NCBI GenBank assembly: GCA_963756115.1 | Contig: CAVWMN010000001.1 | Coordinates: 317,855 to 381,854, forward strand | DNA from: JTS-RE37 sp963756115 | GTDB lineage: Bacteria > Bacteroidota > Bacteroidia > Flavobacteriales > Flavobacteriaceae | Direction: 5' to 3' | Length of the DNA stretch: 64,000 nucleotides | Part shown: positions 55,146-64,000 of the stretch, piece by piece | How the letters are laid out: each line of letters starts with the position of its first letter | Position numbering within the stretch: position 1 is the stretch's first letter | Notes under the pieces: generated by a model | The model's input: the letters and a program-made list of their open reading frames with translations, nothing else | Database searches by the model: none | Told to the model about the DNA's origin: nothing | Position numbers and translations under genes: made by a program

Positions 55146-55847
55146 CTAGCTTAATTTGTATTGTTTGAGCAACCGCTGGCATTTCTCATAGGAATTGAAC
55201 ATCAACACATCGATGATAGAGAGGTCCGGGACAAAAGCATTGTTAAATTGCGTATAGGTGGTGGGCCGCGACCTGAGAAAACTTAATTTTATGCCATGGG
55301 TTTTAAAGTATTCCCTGTCATATACAGCCTTGCCACCGGCCGTACTGACCTGGTGTTTGCTGCCTAATTCTTTCGCAATCCGTATTACGCGATCCGATGT
55401 GGCCTGTCCGGCGCTATCTTTAAACTTCTTAGAGGACCTACAGAAATTTGTCGGGATCCTTAAATAATGTGAAATTGATTTAACAGAAAAAGATGCCAGG
55501 TCTGTTAATTTCTCAAAGTCCTTATCAATAATTGAAACTACCAGGGGGTATATAGCATTAAAGTAGGGCGCATTTTTATAGGCCTCCTGAATGGTTAGCA
55601 CCAGGTTCGAATAAGCTTTTTTACGATTGTCAACAATCACATCATGTAGCATCCGGTGGGAACCCGTCTCGCTGCAGGGGAACGTGACAAGCTGCGCTTT
55701 ATGGTTCCGGAGGATCAGGATCCTGTTGGTTCCTCCCCCGTTTATAAAATGGTCATCATCGTAAAATATAAAAAAATCCACCGCTCTGACCACTTGAAAA
55801 TATTCAAGAGAGGGGAAAACACAGGGTGGGATTACAGCTATCTTCAT
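55146..55847 (-). CDS. WbqC family protein
   Basis: The 233-residue protein matches WbqC: N-terminal MKIAVIPPCVFPSLEYFQ, then VDFFIFYDDDHFINGGGTNR, followed by ISHYLRIPTNFCRSS and a C-terminal helical half with DLSIIDVLMFNS. WbqC proteins occur in O-antigen and capsule clusters and are thought to take part in amino-sugar modification or transfer. The N-terminus deviates from the common MKIAIHQPQYLPWLGYF form. It is the only fully intact gene of the polysaccharide locus. Confidence 0.8.
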   Translation of the reverse strand: MKIAVIPPCVFPSLEYFQVVRAVDFFIFYDDDHFINGGGTNRILILRNHKAQLVTFPCSETGSHRMLHDVIVDNRKKAYSNLVLTIQEAYKNAPYFNAIYPLVVSIIDKDFEKLTDLASFSVKSISHYLRIPTNFCRSSKKFKDSAGQATSDRVIRIAKELGSKHQVSTAGGKAVYDREYFKTHGIKLSFLRSRPTTYTQFNNAFVPDLSIIDVLMFNSYEKCQRLLKQYKLS

Positions 55848-56250
55848 GGGTAACTATTTTCAGGTTCACAGTGTTTGCGAACACATCCTGGAAGGTGGGG
55901 TCATATGGTTTCCACCTGTACAACCCGTGTAAACATACTGCCCTGTTGGAATTTTCCCTTACGGTATTCCGTAATTCCAGGTGATAATTATCTAATTAAA
56001 TAAGCCGTATGGATGGCAAAAAAGTGGATTGGAAAAGTTTGCGTTGCATGCATCCGAGAGCCCAAAAGTATCCCCCGGAGCAGGTCACGGAACAGACAGG
56101 CCTATCAGGCCTGAATCGCGACTAAGAAAGCGAAGGTAAAAAATAGGCAATGGCCCTTTTTGAGAGGAAGTGTACAGCATTTGTAAAGGGTACGGTTCCG
56201 GGAAGGCGGGGGGCCGGAGAGCAGAAAGGAAGAACAGGGCAGCCACGTTC

Positions 56251-56325
56251 GAAAAAATCCTTTTCCCCGGCCCTAAAGGGAGTTATAGTATTCCCTTCCC
56301 GGATAGTGAAGGGCAGGATTTTTTC
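56251..56325. repeat. MITE-like repeat, copy 2
   Basis: It runs from GAAAAAATCC (56251-56260) to AGGATTTTTTCC. The core CTTTTCCCCGGCCCTAAAGGGAGT is nearly the same as in copy 1. The 75-base element is a near-complete inverted repeat at its ends. Confidence 0.75.
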
Positions 56326-56428
56326 CGGAAAATGGACACCTGAAATAGTCCGAGGTGCGTAAAAAGTAAGCCTTGGCCTCCCGTTCAGGGGTTGGGGGCA
56401 GCACGGCCAGAGAAGGCAGCAACGTTTC

Positions 56429-56500
56429 GAAAAAATCCTTGCCCCGGCCATAAAGGGAGCGGTACAACAATTGCCCTGGACTAACGCGAGGGATTTTTTC
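56429..56500. repeat. MITE-like repeat, copy 3
   Basis: It runs from GAAAAAATCC to GGATTTTTTC over 72 bases, with core CTTGCCCCGGCCATAAAGGGAG. It lies 19 bases from the stop of the Wzc-like frame. Confidence 0.75.
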
Positions 56501-56519
56501 TACCTGATTTTTTTGGGAA

Positions 56520-58876
56520 CTATACAGACTCCTTATCCGGTCCATAACCGTAGCCGTAGCCGTAGTTATAAGCATTGGATTTCCCGAATCCGGCCTCGTT
56601 GAGTACAAGGGCCATTTTTTCCAGTTTCCCGCTATGGTGAAGTTCTTTGATATATTTCAACAGTTTCTTTTCCGTAAAGCCTACCCGGGTAACCATAAGT
56701 GTGAGGTCTGCATATTGGGATATCAGCAGCGTATCTGTTACTACCAGTGTGGGGGCGGTATCTACAATGACATAGTCAAATTCGGTAACCGCTTTCCCGA
56801 TAAATTCCCCGAACCGTTTCCCCGAAAGGAGCTCGGGGGCATTGGCCGGGATATGCCCGCTGAAACAGATATGGTGGTATTCGCTATGCTCTGCTCCCTC
56901 ATGGATGCATTCCTTCCAGTCTAATCCGGGTTTCACCAGGTAATCCACCAGGCCATTGTAATTTTTATGATTCTCCACATAGGCATTCAATTCCGGGTTT
57001 CGCAGGTCTGCCCCTACCAGCAGTACCCGCTTTTTAAGGCTGGCGTAGGAAAGGGAAAGGTTTAAGGCTACCAGGGTCTTCCCCTCCCCTTTGATGGAGG
57101 AAGTCACAAAGACCACTTTTCCTTTTTCAGTAGTTGTGTTTTCGTAGCAGGTAGTCAATATTGGTCCCAAGGATCCGGAAGGATTCTGCCAGGACGGAGC
57201 GGTCATCAAAGCCAGAAAAACTTTTGGCGCCCTTAAAAAAGGGAATTTCCGCGAGGACGGGGATTTCATCCTTTAGGGGCTCCAGGTCTTCACGGTCATT
57301 GATCTTTGTATCCAAGCGAAAATTTTATAAAAAGGACCGCCAAGGGCAGGAACATACCCAGAGCCAGGGACAAGGGGTAGACCATTAATTTTTTGGGGGC
57401 AACTGGTTCCGGGTTGGTGATGGCATAATCAATTACTTTTACGGACGGCACCGTAGCCGCCAGGTTGATGGCCGCTTCTTCCCGTTTTTGCAGGAGGATG
57501 AGGAACAATTTTTCCTTGATGCTTTGCTGCCGCTCGATGGCCCGCAGCGTTTTTTCCTTTTCGGGGAGCCGGGAGAACATGGCACCTGCGATATTTTTTT
57601 CCCGTACAAGCCGGTTTAAGGAAGTTTGCAGCTGGGTCTGGTAATTGTTGACCGTTTTGATGATGTTTACCTTGCCTCGCTCCAGCTGCTCCGACACGGC
57701 CTGCAGGGACGGGGTGGTTGACCCCCATCGTGGGCAGCATTTTAGCGCGCTCCAGGGCAAGTTCATTATAATCGGAAACGAGGTGTATTCAGGCCCGAAT
57801 TCTGTAGACCGAGGTCTGCTGGAAGGAGGCTGTATTCCGCCTGGTTTACGACGGTTTCCTTTAAGAGGTCCGAGAGGGCTATCTGGTTTTCCAAAGATAA
57901 GACTTCCTCCTCTGTGTCGGATTTCCGCTGCATGGTCAGGCTGGCGTCCGCCTCAATATAGGAGAGGTTGTTGGATTGTTTAAAATCCTGTTTCCCGATC
58001 TCTATAGAATCCAGTTCCTGGGAAAGGTATACAAACCGTTTGTCGATCACCTCCAGGGTCCGGTCGGGATACCAGTTGCCGGTCAAGAATGCCGTCCTGG
58101 TCATAGATGCCAATCAAGTGTATTTAAAATGGCTTCGGAACGTCCTGTACTTTGCCCTTCTAGATGAAAGTGACAAGAATGTCGCTATTCAGTGTCTGTT
58201 GGTTCTACTACCAGGGATTCCAGCCAGTTTAACTATAGCTTATTTAGTGGGAAGAATTACCACTTTATAGTTAATATCCTGAAAGGAGCTTATTTCTGTA
58301 TTTTCAGGTATTCGGATGTTGAAAGGGAGGCCCGTAGGAAGGCTATCTGTTCCGTGAAAGAGGTAATGGTGGTGAGCTTGTTGTTTTCATCTGTAATCCT
58401 GATTTCTCCTTGGGCTGCAAGTTGATCCTGTAATCTAAGGGATCGTGTAAGCTATCTTCTTCTAATGGTTTTGGTAATTACAAACGGGACATTCCAGATC
58501 ATGGTAGTTCTGAACCTTTCCCTCCCAGTATACCTCCATATCCAAGTCCAAGGTTCGAAACCACCTGCTGTAACAAGCGGGAGGATTTTAAAATTTCGAT
58601 CTCATTGTCCAGGTTTATGTTCGATTTATTGCCGCTGATGGTGATCGCATCGGAGGCGATATTTGATTCCTTGGTGTCATCGATGATCTTGACTTTTGCA
58701 ATGGTTTCGTAGGTCGTAGGAGTGATCCGTGTATAGGTATAGGCCAATCCACAAACAAAGGAGACCACTCCAATACGAACCAGGGCCAGTAGCGCAGGTA
58801 TTTAAATAGGATATCTTTAAGGTCGATAGAATCTTCCTCTCTCGTCAAAATCTAGCGCAAATGGGGCTTCTTTCAT
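56520..58876 (-). pseudogene. Wzc-like tyrosine autokinase / chain-length regulator, multiply frameshifted
   Basis: The protein can be traced through the minus strand in several frames: start (MKEAPFALDFD, then REEDSIDLKDILFKYLRYWP), first transmembrane helix region (VCGLAYTYTRITPTTYETIA), coiled-coil periplasmic part (LAAQGEIRITDENNKLTT), second helix (LMVYPLSLALGMFLPLAVLF), and kinase domain with Walker A SSIKGEGKT, Walker A' LLVGADLRNP, Walker B DYVIVDTAP and a Tyr-rich tail (NAYNYGYGYGYG). At least five frame changes or stops separate these pieces. Homologues control polymer length in capsule export. It is either an inactivated gene or badly assembled. Confidence 0.85.
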
Positions 58877-59044
58877 AATTTGTAATTGATTTTAAGTGCG
58901 GATTCGTAAAATTGAGGATACAAATAATTTCTCAAATGGTAATACGTACAAAATTGAAATTTTATTTGTTGATTAATGGACCATCTTATTTATTGTTCAA
59001 TAAATATTGGTAAGCCAAGATGATACTATCATTATTAGACTAAG

Positions 59045-60203
59045 TTAATATGTGATAAAAAAGATGATCATTCTGGTTCTTCTGCCAGAATTTTTCCAAT
59101 AATTGCCTTGTCTTCGTTTTGTTTGGAGGCTTAAAAAGTCGTTTATTGATCCGATTTTTACTACCTCATAATTCATATCCCACCCTCTCCAATTATTCAG
59201 ACGCCAATAGGTATAACCAAATTTATTTTCCTCCAATACAGTAAGTACATCTTCAAGATACTGATCTTTGCCTTCTGCCCAGCGCACTACACTAAATTCT
59301 CCAACGTATATCAATTTATTATGCTCTATTTGCCCAATTAACCACTATCTCCATTTCTTCACGAATAGCCATCAGCGTCCCAATATTTTAATCCAATCAA
59401 ACCAGGATATTCTGTACCCATTGGCCATGTCACCAATACCTTGATGTGTATATCTATGTAGGAAGATAAAAATGAAAACCATAAATTATTTTTTCATCAT
59501 CAAATGGGTTCTTAAAATCAGAATAACCTTCGGGCAACCCGCCTGGTCCAGGGGTAAAAACAACGTACTTATTAGAATGTGTTCTAATTGTATTTAACTA
59601 TTCTATTAAAAAAATTGAACCAAATCTCAGGTCTTTTATGCCCATTATTTCGTACGAAGCTGGTTCAGAAAAAAAATCATACGCCACTACATTCTTATAC
59701 TTATCAAACCTTAGGACCAGATCATTAATATAGTTTAAGGCCAAGTTCCGCTCACTTTCCGAATCCCAAAATTCCGGAGATCATGTCATCAAAATTTTTC
59801 AATGGATCCAGTGGGAAGTCCTTTGAGTGTAAAATAACAACAATATCCTCCTTGGCACACCATTGAATTACTTTCTCTACCCATTTCAAATGTTGTCCAT
59901 ACCCACTTCAAGAGGTACATTATTTTTAATACAAAAACGTCTTACTTCTACAACCAATCTTATTGCATTTATTCCCTGGGTCTTTAATTCTTTTATTATA
60001 CGCTCATTAATTCGGTTGAATCACTAGGTGAGATAGTTGATGCCACGCCAGGGCCAATTTAATGGTATATTGGCATCCAGATTAATCTCTTGTTCGCTTT
60101 TTTCTTATTATAATTTTCCTGAATACTCCATTTCAACTGTATCCATTTCTTCATTGCATTGGAGGACTATAAACCCAAAAAGAAATAAGATCAATGTTTT
60201 CAT
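59045..60203 (-). pseudogene. GH5-like lipoprotein glycosidase, multiply frameshifted
   Basis: From ATG 60203 the frame gives a lipoprotein signal (MKTLILFLFGFIVLQCNEE), then WPWRGINYL, IKELKTQGINAIRLVVEV, an acid/base segment DFFSEPASYE, and finally a nucleophile segment IYVGEFSVVRWAEG in the 59045-59314 fragment. The order is that of a GH5 cellulase-like TIM barrel. Several stops and frame changes lie between. Such enzymes occur in exopolysaccharide clusters, where they trim the polymer; this is inference here. Confidence 0.75.
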
Positions 60204-60336
60204 AGATTAATATTTGATCCATATTCCTCTTAACTAAAAGAATTAGAATTATTAAATAAGTCAGTATGATTACTCGTGAATCTTCTAAAATAATCTAAAG
60301 CTAAAAATCATTCTTGTCAATTTTCATTTGATTTAA

Positions 60337-61430
60337 TCATTGATAGGAGTCCAAAATGAATTTCTCATATTTCTGGTTGATACGTTGCCAATTAAATTTA
60401 TTTTGAATTTCTTCCATATTTTTGTGGACCAATTCGAGATGATCTTCCTTTTTTAATCTCATTCTTTGTACAATATCCTTCTACATTTTCAAAATAATAG
60501 GCGTTGTTTTTTAAAATACTCCGGTTAAAAATATTATCATGTGCTATTATCAAGCACCCGGAAGCCATAGCTTCCAGTAAGGAGGGATTGGTTCCCCCCG
60601 CGGAATGTCCATGAAAATAAAGATTAGACCAGTGTCTTAAGTTATTCAGGTGTTCCAGATTATAAATTCCGCCCAAAAACCGTATGCTGTGATGATCTTT
60701 ATACTTGTTTTTTAAATAGGTGCCAAATTTAGTTGAGTGCTTTCCTATGACAAGAAACTACCTGATCCGACTTACTTTGAACAACTCCGTCAAGGATAAC
60801 CTCTATATTATTCTCCGGTTCCAACCTGGCAATGAGCATGTTGTAATTAAATTTAGCTACATCGTATTCAGCTAACAATTGTTCCTTGGAGTATTGAATA
60901 AATCAGCGCCATAGGCTATATATTCAGAATCTGCGTTATAGGCGGTTTTAAGATGTTTTTGTATTCCTACTGAATCTGAAATCAGGTAATCACTTGTCTT
61001 TATGGCCAATTTTTCGGCAAACTTCAAAAATCTTCGCACGGGTCGGGAATACTTACTTCTTTTCCACTCAAGGCCATCCATATTGGTTATTACTATAGCC
61101 TTTTTGGGTAACAACCATCCCCATATGGAGCTGCTGGTGTAACCCAATTGTAATATCACATCAAAACCTCTTTTACGAGAATCCAGAATACAATTTAAAT
61201 CATAAATAAACTGCCCGGCGGTACCCATCCATTTCTCCGGATCCATTTTATGGATAATGTTCACACCCTTCCAGGTTGGTTGTTGATACGGATGGTCGTG
61301 AGAGCTATATACATAAACTTCATGATGTCATTCGGGCTAAATAAAGAGAAAAGTATTCTGCAAACTGTTCAAAGCCACCATGATAATTTGGAATTCCTCT
61401 GGTCCCAATAATCACCATTTTTTTTTTCAT
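60337..61430 (-). pseudogene. DUF1972-type glycosyltransferase, frameshifted
   Basis: The N-terminus MKKKMVIIGTRGIPNYHGGF (from ATG 61430) is diagnostic of the DUF1972/rhamnosyltransferase family. The middle fragment covers 60872-61264 and includes WGWLLPKKAIVITNMDGLEWKR. The C-terminal fragment (60337-60676) has GGTNPSLLEAMASGCLIIAHD, the retaining GT-B nucleotide-sugar motif. At least three frame changes break it. The start codon directly follows the stop of the sulfotransferase remnant, so they were one operon. Confidence 0.8.
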
Positions 61431-62418
61431 TCAATATAATTTATTAATCGTTTCATCAAATATGATCTGAATTTCCGGTCGAAAACTTATAACTTTTTTA
61501 TGGTCATTTGGTTTTAGAATTTCACATCCATATTGAATGAAAGTTTCATCATGTTTAAGTTCACAATATGACTCTATCATATTCAAATTTTCACTGGGAG
61601 ACAGTACTGAGTTTTTCATAATACAATTTCATTACGTTTTTAGGATATAATTCTGTCATTTTTAATCCAATACGCATTGTTGCAATCCATTCAATGGCTG
61701 CCATTTCCAAATGATTGTTTATATCACCTATAAATGGCCATAACTCAGAATAATAAGAATCTGTTAATATAATCTGATCAATTAATAGCTCCCATTTTCT
61801 ATTATCCCTTCCCCACCAATCATGAATTTCATCTTTATTATTTATTCCAAGTCTTTTAGACCAAAGATCAATTGAAGTGCATATGTCATATCCATTTCTA
61901 ATTAAAAAAATGAATTTTGCGTTAGGAAATAGGCATAGTACATATGGAATTCTAAAAATTAACTCCGGATACTTGTCTACTATTCTTTTGGAGGAAGTAA
62001 TATCCAAGAAATAGGAATATATCTTATTAAGCTTCAAATTTTGTTCCTCCTAAGGCATGATTTTCATTTAGTTCATATAATGCATGATTAAGATTATAAT
62101 TACCTATAATATCTTCATTTTTATTTACATAACTCCAAAGAGCCTTGGGTTCGTTTAAAAAGCCTACTTCACGATGTACCGATAGCAACAATCCTAAATT
62201 GTAGTTCCGCTCCTACCCGTTCCAACTATATAAATTGGTTTCATCATTTTCTTTTTCGAAAATAATTGGGCTAATTTAAAGTTTATAAAAACCAAAGGAT
62301 TTATCCATCTTCCTTTTGTGGTTAATGGCCGGCCTTCAAACATAAAATATGCTACTAATCTTGCTAGGGCCTTTAGAGGATATTTTTTAATATATAATTT
62401 ACTTAGTTGTGCTATCAC
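61431..62418 (-). pseudogene. Sulfotransferase-like protein, frameshifted
   Basis: Three fragments in different frames join: the N-terminal one (62194-62418) ends with the PAPS-binding loop IYIVGTGRSGTT, the central one (61591-62037) has FIFLIRNGYDICTSIDLWSKR, and the C-terminal one ends at 61431. Breaks are near 62190 and 61610. The P-loop and the RNG-like 3'-phosphate region point to a polysaccharide or glycolipid sulfotransferase, which would suit a marine surface glycan. Confidence 0.75.
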
Positions 62419-62568
62419 TAATAAATTCTTTACTTATGGATTCGTTTAACTACGGGAGATCAATGTTTCAATTTTTTCTTTAAATTTATTTAAACCAAAT
62501 ACCTTATTACTATTACCCAATACCCTTGCCATCTTAGTTGATCATTTCTTCTATTACCCTTAACAACA
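62419..62568 (-). other. Short spacer with a possible leftover coding fragment
   Basis: In these 150 bases a minus-strand ATG opens 28 codons (NSNKVFGLNKFKEKIETLIS) that could be a leftover piece of a larger, broken gene. It is too short to assign. Confidence 0.25.
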
Positions 62569-63808
62569 TCATTTATCTACGATTAAATTGGAATAAATAT
62601 TTAACAATGAATTATAATGAGATTCCGGAGAAAAATTATCCTTGGCAAACCTCATCGCATTTTGTGACATTTTATCATATGATTCTTGTGTAGTTGAAGT
62701 TGATTTTTCAATAGCTTCTCGTAAACTATCAACCGAGGACATTTCAAATAAAAAGCCATGATTTTGTACTAATATTTCAGGTATGCCCCCCACTCTGGAA
62801 CCTATAACAGGTACACCTAGCATTAAACTTTCTATAATAGACATTGGATTATTTTCATACCATTCAGAAGGTACGACGGTAAATCTGGCAGAAGATATAT
62901 GCTCCCATAACAATGCTCCCTTGCAATACCCCAATAATTCAATATTGAAAAGCTTTTTATCCATTATAAAACGTTTTATATTGGGCTCTTCGGGACCGGT
63001 TCCAATTATTTTCAGTTTAATATTTTTTAGACCAACCAAAGCTTTTAATAATGTAATGATTCCCTTTTCCTTAGATAACCTTCCGAAGTAAACCAAATCT
63101 ACTTCCTTTGACATGGAAGGAAAGGCTTCTCCTATCAACTCCTTAAAGTTATATAGAACCGATGCTTTTTTTTTAAGGACGGGGTAATATTCAGTGTGCT
63201 TGTCATAAATAAATTTACTTACCATTACAAAATGGTCAATATATTCTTTCATAATCAAAAAAGTTATCTCTTAGCTTACATTCAAGGGCAACTACCGTAC
63301 TGTTGATTATACTTCCCTTTGAACATTTTTTTAATATAGCATTCAAATAATTCCCTTTTGCACATTTTTCGCATATATTATTTTTATTATCTAACATAAT
63401 ATAAACTGGACATAGAATTCTGTATTCATGTACGGACATCACCATGGGTATGCCTTCTGCCTTTAAAACCTTCAAAATAGAACTGGAAAAATGCCTATAA
63501 AATATATGCAAATGGGCAATATCAGGCTTTTCCTTTGCTATTAATTTTTTTAAATTAGTCACAGCTTCGCGATTATATAAAAATTTCGGTAGAGATCTTA
63601 TTTTATTGATAGTGGACTTTTCCTCTAAATTATTTTGCGCAATAAAATATTTATTAACTCCAACATCTTCGTTATAATCTGAGAGTGTACTAAAATAAAC
63701 TACGTCTTGACCTTTACTTTCTAAGAGCCTACCAGTATTAAGATATACTGCATCAGAACCACCTTTATAATAATGGAAATTGTTTATTTGTAAAATTTTC
63801 ATCTTCAT
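62569..63808 (-). pseudogene. GT4 family glycosyltransferase, one frameshift
   Basis: The N-terminal half (63236-63808) begins MKMKILQINNFHYYKGGSDA and has IAHLHIFYRHFSSSILKVLK and MSVHEYRILCPVY. The C-terminal half (62569-63258) has VYFGRLSKEKGIITLLKAL and the GT-B motif NPMSIIESLMLGVPVIGSRV. One frame change lies between about 63240 and 63258, near the runs TTTTTT and GAAAGAA. The joined protein would be about 410 residues, normal for the family. It uses a nucleotide sugar to extend a surface glycan. Confidence 0.85.
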
Positions 63809-63819
63809 TTAATATTGCT

Positions 63820-64000
63820 TTAAATATTCTGATATGATGTTTTTTTTATATCAAATTTCTTATAAAGGTGTTCTTGAAATTGTTTTTGTTTATTTGTTCT
63901 AGTAATAATAGAATCATTCATTAGATATATAATTTTGGCAGCGCAATCCTTTTCATCACCAACATCAAAATAATGTCCAAATTCTCCATTATTAATTATT
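63820..64000 (-). CDS. Glycosyltransferase, C-terminal fragment (cut by window edge)
   Basis: The minus strand from 63999 gives 59 uninterrupted codons ending at a stop at 63820-63822. NNGEFGHYFDVGDEKDCAAKI is typical of the C-terminus of a retaining GT-B glycosyltransferase, and a helical tail follows. The gene continues past the window end. Confidence 0.65.
   Translation of the reverse strand, partial: IINNGEFGHYFDVGDEKDCAAKIIYLMNDSIITRTNKQKQFQEHLYKKFDIKKTSYQNI

Larger units (their letters stand above)
55848..56519. other. Gene-free stretch with MITE-like repeats
   Basis: There is no supported gene in these 672 bases. The right half holds two copies of the GAAAAAATCC-ended repeat and, before each, a related GGCAGC..ACGTTTCG segment, so the repeated unit is longer than its inverted ends alone. 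Confidence 0.6.

Overview
The window looks like chromosome of a marine-type Flavobacteriaceae bacterium (phylum Bacteroidota). The signs are: a -7 promoter box TAnnTTTG before several genes, a type IX secretion (T9SS) C-terminal sorting domain, a PorT-like barrel protein, DUF5916 and DUF6090 proteins, the order rplM-rpsI-rpsB-tsf, and an asnS-rpoN-membrane protein block beside exbB/exbD genes. No genus is assigned; this is inference from protein style alone.

Layout. 1-3.4 kb: two tandem DUF5916/CBM9-like outer-membrane proteins on the minus strand. The first runs off the window edge and the second carries a one-base frameshift. 3.5-10.4 kb: translation and nucleotide genes (rplM, rpsI, an rpsB with an unusual C-terminal helix-hairpin-helix extension, tsf, pyrH, frr) around an M61 peptidase lipoprotein. 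10.4-12.2 kb: a SorA/SorB-like molybdenum oxidoreductase and cytochrome pair. 12.3-21.6 kb: an RND exporter, asnS, rpoN, a membrane protein, a PorT-like barrel and an ExbB/ExbD energy-transduction operon. 22-26.4 kb: accessory genes (Ca/Na antiporter, DUF6090, a small alpha/beta-barrel protein, DUF1772, and a DUF2975 plus HTH pair).

26.58-27.97 kb is the most unusual part. It holds twelve tandem copies of a 100-109 bp non-coding unit with a perfect conserved hairpin, then a large compound hairpin, then a tRNA-Ser(GGA) gene. 28-42.6 kb returns to core metabolism and envelope genes: asparaginase, TatD, an aspartyl protease, the 2-oxoglutarate dehydrogenase E1/E2 pair, an amidohydrolase-galE-DegT operon, Kdo transferase, a sugar porter and a 42-residue membrane peptide. 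43-45.7 kb carries a secreted modular T9SS protein and a DoxX protein.

45.7-47.4 kb is a gene-free repeat island with three copies of a structured module, two of them 289 bp long and nearly identical, plus REP-like motifs. 47.4-54.9 kb is a carbohydrate locus: two type-B carboxylesterases, a secreted TIM-barrel protein (frameshifted), a Nudix-derived NrtR-like regulator with an inverted repeat in the divergent promoter region, and a GH113-like hydrolase. From 55 kb to the end is an increasingly AT-rich surface-polysaccharide locus (WbqC, Wzc-like kinase, GH5, glycosyltransferases, sulfotransferase). From 56.5 to 63.8 kb every gene is broken by frameshifts, so the region is either decaying or poorly assembled. 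Three copies of a MITE-like element with GAAAAAATCC termini lie at its border.
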